Shown piece by piece: positions 61,636 through 64,000 of a stretch of 64,000 nucleotides of DNA (positions are counted from its first letter, which is position 1; each line of letters opens with the position of its first letter). The notes beneath the pieces are model-generated. The model saw only the letters and a list, made by a program, of their open reading frames with translations, had not been told where the DNA came from and searched no databases. The position numbers and the translations under genes were made by a program. Origin of the DNA: an uncultured bacterium (lineage in GTDB: Bacteria > Verrucomicrobiota > Lentisphaeria > Victivallales > UBA1829). The DNA is taken from assembly GCA_902778895.1 (NCBI GenBank), contig CACYZF010000007.1, forward strand, positions 62,001 through 126,000. Direction: 5' to 3'.

Positions 61636-64000
61636 CGAACACGACGGCGGCGCGCGCGATCTCGACGCGATGCTCCGGAAACTCAAAGAGCGGCACGACG
61701 CCCGCGAACAGTCCGGCATCTACACGCCGGAAGACGAATTCAAACGCCGTTTTTTCGCGGCGGCGAAAGCGCAGGAACGTCCTCATTTCCCGATGATCTG
61801 GAAAGCGGCGGCGGGAATCGCAGTCTGCCTCTTTGCCTTCCAGCTGGTCCTCACGACGCTGAAGGACGATTCGTCCGCGGTCCGCAGCGACAACTACGGC
61901 ATTCAGGGCGTCGACATGGTCGCTGAGGAGGCGCAGATTCCCGCTGCATACGGTGTGAAACTGATGAAGGCGGATGCGACGGAAGATGCGACGGAACCGA
62001 TGGTCCTCATGTCCATGCTGGATAATAAGGATGCCACGGAAGAAAGCGCATCGTCTGACGGCGAAATGATGGTCGCCGCTTCGTTCATGGCCGCGCAGAA
62101 TGATACCGATCCTGCGATATCTGCGGCTGCGCAGGATGATGCTGATCGTCCGGCGCTTGCGGCTGCGCAGGATGATGCCGGCAATGCTGCGCTTGCACGC
62201 CGCATGACGGAACCTGAACTGGCCGCCGACAATAACAATGATATGGTACAGCGCGCGGCCAATAATGTTAATGTGCAGCGCGCGGCCGAATCCGAGCCTG
62301 CCCGCAGATCCTTTGGCGGAATGGGTGGCGGAGGTGCTCCCGCCATGGGCGGTTTCGGCGGCGGTTTGCCTCCGATGGGCGGCGGCGCCGCTGGTGGTGC
62401 TGCCGGTGGCAATCGTCCCGCCGGTGGCATGGGTGGATTTGGCGGCGGCTTCGGCGGCGGTGCTCCTGCTGCTGGCATGGGTGGCTTCGGCGGCGGCTTC
62501 GGCGGTGGCTTCGGCGGCGGCTTCGGCGGCGGTGCCGCTCCCGCCCGCGATGCGCGTGCCAGAACGATTACGACTCAGGCGGAAAATGCCGTTGCCGATA
62601 CGAATTCCGATTCTGATGCAGCTGCAAAGGAAGAATCCGCACCTCAGATGAAAATTGCCGCGACGCAGGCAGTTGCAGCCGCGGGAGGAACAAAAGGAGC
62701 CAGAACCATGAATGAAACGCAAGACCTGTATCTTCGTCCCCGTCCGCGCCCGTTCGTCGAACCGCGCGTGATTCTGCCCCCGATCCGCATTCTGCCCCCG
62801 CCGCGTCCGGCTGACCCGAAACTGGTCCCGGTCGTCGTGTCTGAGGTTTCCGCGAAAGTCCGCATCCGCGGCGAGATCGCCAGCACCGAATTCGAGGCGG
62901 TCGTGAGCAATCCGAATTCGCTCGCGCTGGAAGGCGAATTCACGCTGCCGCTGCCCGCCGGGGCGACCGTGACCGGCGCCGCGCTGGACATCAACGGCAA
63001 GATGATCGACGCCGCCATCGTGGAAAAGAAGCGCGCGCAGGAGGTCTTCGAGGCCATCGAACGCAAAGGCGCGGACCCCGCGCTGATCGAGTCCGTCGGC
63101 GGCAACAGCTACCGCACGCGCATCTATCCGATCCCGGCACGCGGCAGCCGCCGCATCCGCATCACGTTCATCTCCGAGGTGGACCGTGTGGACGGCGCGC
63201 CGATCTTCACGCTGCCGATGCGCTTCGAGAACACGCTGGACAAGGCATCGATCCGCGTCGAGGTCATGGACCCCGCCGCCGCGCCGCAGGTCGAATCCGC
63301 GCCGTTCGCGAACCTCAACTTCACGCGCTGGGAAAACGCCCTGCTTGGCGAACGCACGCTCGAGAATATCGCCCTGCCGGAAGACCTCCGCATCACCGTG
63401 GCGGACAAGCCTGCGCCGGTGCAGACCGAACGCTTCCAGGACGAAAACTTCTTCCTCGTTTCCGCGACGCTCGCAATGGCCGCGGACGTCGCCGGTTTCA
63501 AAACGCCGAAGTCCGTCTCCGTCCTGTGGGACGCCTCCGGCTCCCGCGCCTCGAACGACCACGCGCCCGAACTGGAGCTGCTGAAACAGTTCTTCGCCTC
63601 GGACGCGATGAAGAACGCGACGGTCGACGTGAATGTGTCCGTGCTCCGCAACACGCTGGAGCCCGCGAAGACGTTCGCCGTGAAGAACGGCGACGCATCC
63701 GCGCTGCTCGACTTCCTGAAGAAGACCGCATACGACGGCGGCACCGATTTCTCCGGCTTGGAGAAGTTCCTCGCCGCGGTCCCCGCCGACGCCTGCACGT
63801 TCGTCTTCACCGACGGCATCCAGACCTTCGGCAAGGGCACGCAGAGCATCCCTGCCGCGAAGGGACGCACCGCGTTCGTCTCCGTCTCCACGACTTCCGA
63901 GACGTCTTATCTCGAATACCTCGCCGAGGCGTCCGGCGCGAACGCTGTGTATCTGAACCTGGCGCGCATGACGCCCGCCGCGGCGCTCTCCGGCCTGTTC
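61622..64000 (+). CDS. Membrane VIT/VWA protein, likely sigma-factor partner (cut by window end)
   Basis: 793 residues are visible and the frame is open at the edge. The N-terminal 57 residues are cytosolic, charged and could bind the sigma factor. A membrane helix follows (about 58-80, AAAGIAVCLFAFQLVLTTL), then an Ala/Asp-rich stretch, a Gly-Phe-rich region (about 231-304), a Pro/Arg segment, a VIT domain (about 398-530, YRTRIYPIPARGSRRIRITF) and a VWA domain (from about 630) whose MIDAS reads WDASGS. SD GGGAGG. The absence of a zinc-binding ZAS motif means the anti-sigma role is inferred from position and topology. Confidence 0.85.
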   Translation, partial: MNKHNEHDGGARDLDAMLRKLKERHDAREQSGIYTPEDEFKRRFFAAAKAQERPHFPMIWKAAAGIAVCLFAFQLVLTTLKDDSSAVRSDNYGIQGVDMVAEEAQIPAAYGVKLMKADATEDATEPMVLMSMLDNKDATEESASSDGEMMVAASFMAAQNDTDPAISAAAQDDADRPALAAAQDDAGNAALARRMTEPELAADNNNDMVQRAANNVNVQRAAESEPARRSFGGMGGGGAPAMGGFGGGLPPMGGGAAGGAAGGNRPAGGMGGFGGGFGGGAPAAGMGGFGGGFGGGFGGGFGGGAAPARDARARTITTQAENAVADTNSDSDAAAKEESAPQMKIAATQAVAAAGGTKGARTMNETQDLYLRPRPRPFVEPRVILPPIRILPPPRPADPKLVPVVVSEVSAKVRIRGEIASTEFEAVVSNPNSLALEGEFTLPLPAGATVTGAALDINGKMIDAAIVEKKRAQEVFEAIERKGADPALIESVGGNSYRTRIYPIPARGSRRIRITFISEVDRVDGAPIFTLPMRFENTLDKASIRVEVMDPAAAPQVESAPFANLNFTRWENALLGERTLENIALPEDLRITVADKPAPVQTERFQDENFFLVSATLAMAADVAGFKTPKSVSVLWDASGSRASNDHAPELELLKQFFASDAMKNATVDVNVSVLRNTLEPAKTFAVKNGDASALLDFLKKTAYDGGTDFSGLEKFLAAVPADACTFVFTDGIQTFGKGTQSIPAAKGRTAFVSVSTTSETSYLEYLAEASGANAVYLNLARMTPAAALSGLF
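62313..62535 (+). repeat. Gly/Phe-rich in-frame tandem repeat
   Basis: Repeats of GGCTTCGGCGGC (encoding G-F-G-G) in the VIT/VWA gene, densest at 62430-62535. Such tracts can change length by slippage while staying in frame. Confidence 0.75.

Noticed and set aside
62430..62535. CRISPR-like or satellite repeat
   Set aside because: In-frame Gly-Phe codon repeat inside a gene without spacers.
61322..63562. Long minus-strand frame opposite the sigma/VIT-VWA genes
   Set aside because: Low-complexity Ala/Thr/Arg product; the plus strand has clear domains and an SD.

Overview
The window is high-GC bacterial chromosomal DNA with tightly packed genes on both strands. Many genes meet at 4-bp ATGA start/stop overlaps. 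Inference, not tested by search: the mix suggests the PVC superphylum, most likely a Lentisphaerota/Victivallales-like or Kiritimatiellota-like gut or sediment bacterium. The mix includes a gliding-type ABC transporter with a DUF4340-type partner, Cache-bearing Ser/Thr kinases, secreted GH127 and GH43 enzymes, an ECF sigma factor with a VIT/VWA membrane partner, and a short alanyl-tRNA synthetase. No rRNA, CRISPR array, integrase or prophage was seen. There are two tRNAs, Arg-CCG and Leu-CAG.

Layout. 1-8.7 kb: a cut gene, then a six-gene minus-strand operon (secreted coiled-coil protein, ABC permease, ABC ATPase, permease/GldG-like fusion, DUF4340-like protein, cell-wall amidase). 8.8-14.1 kb: a PurN-like formyltransferase, alaS, a STAS protein, fumC and a frameshifted Sel1-repeat lipoprotein. 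14.3-17.2 kb: metY with an unusual leader, a glycosyltransferase-like gene and tRNA-Arg. 17.4-23.6 kb: a minus operon panB, secreted nitroreductase, pseudokinase, kinase. 23.8-34.6 kb: rnr, a lipoprotein, tRNA-Leu, recJ, an MFS transporter, an SDR reductase, ychF, murJ and a thioesterase. 34.7-41.0 kb: a large LplT/PlsC/acyl-ligase fusion divergent from a MarR regulator, an acyl-ACP thioesterase and a secreted unknown. 41.1-44.3 kb: hom, lysC and a dCMP-deaminase-like gene. 44.5-52.8 kb: GH127, ligA, a sensor with a degenerate SpoIIE domain, and an acyl-CoA synthetase. 52.8-54.7 kb: a higBA toxin-antitoxin module between two 121-bp direct repeats, then a lipoprotein. 54.9-64 kb: a double GH43-like protein, purB, an M32 carboxypeptidase, a CPBP protease, and an ECF sigma factor with a VIT/VWA protein that runs off the window.

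How the genes fit together. Housekeeping metabolism and RNA/DNA maintenance (fumC, metY, panB, hom/lysC, purB, alaS, recJ, rnr, ligA, ychF) is mixed with envelope functions (amidase, murJ, lipid recycling, several lipoproteins) and plant or mucin polysaccharide degradation (GH127, GH43). Phospho-signalling is prominent and partly degenerate. An active-looking kinase overlaps a pseudokinase, and a SpoIIE-type sensor has lost typical metal ligands, while the STAS protein keeps its phospho-acceptor serine. Promoters look like ordinary sigma-70 sites with a recurring TATATT -10 element.

The strongest candidate for something undescribed is a family of 22-nt imperfect palindromes (GTGC-N3-GCTNCGC-N4-GCAC) with covarying arms. 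They sit directly behind stop codons and surround higBA.
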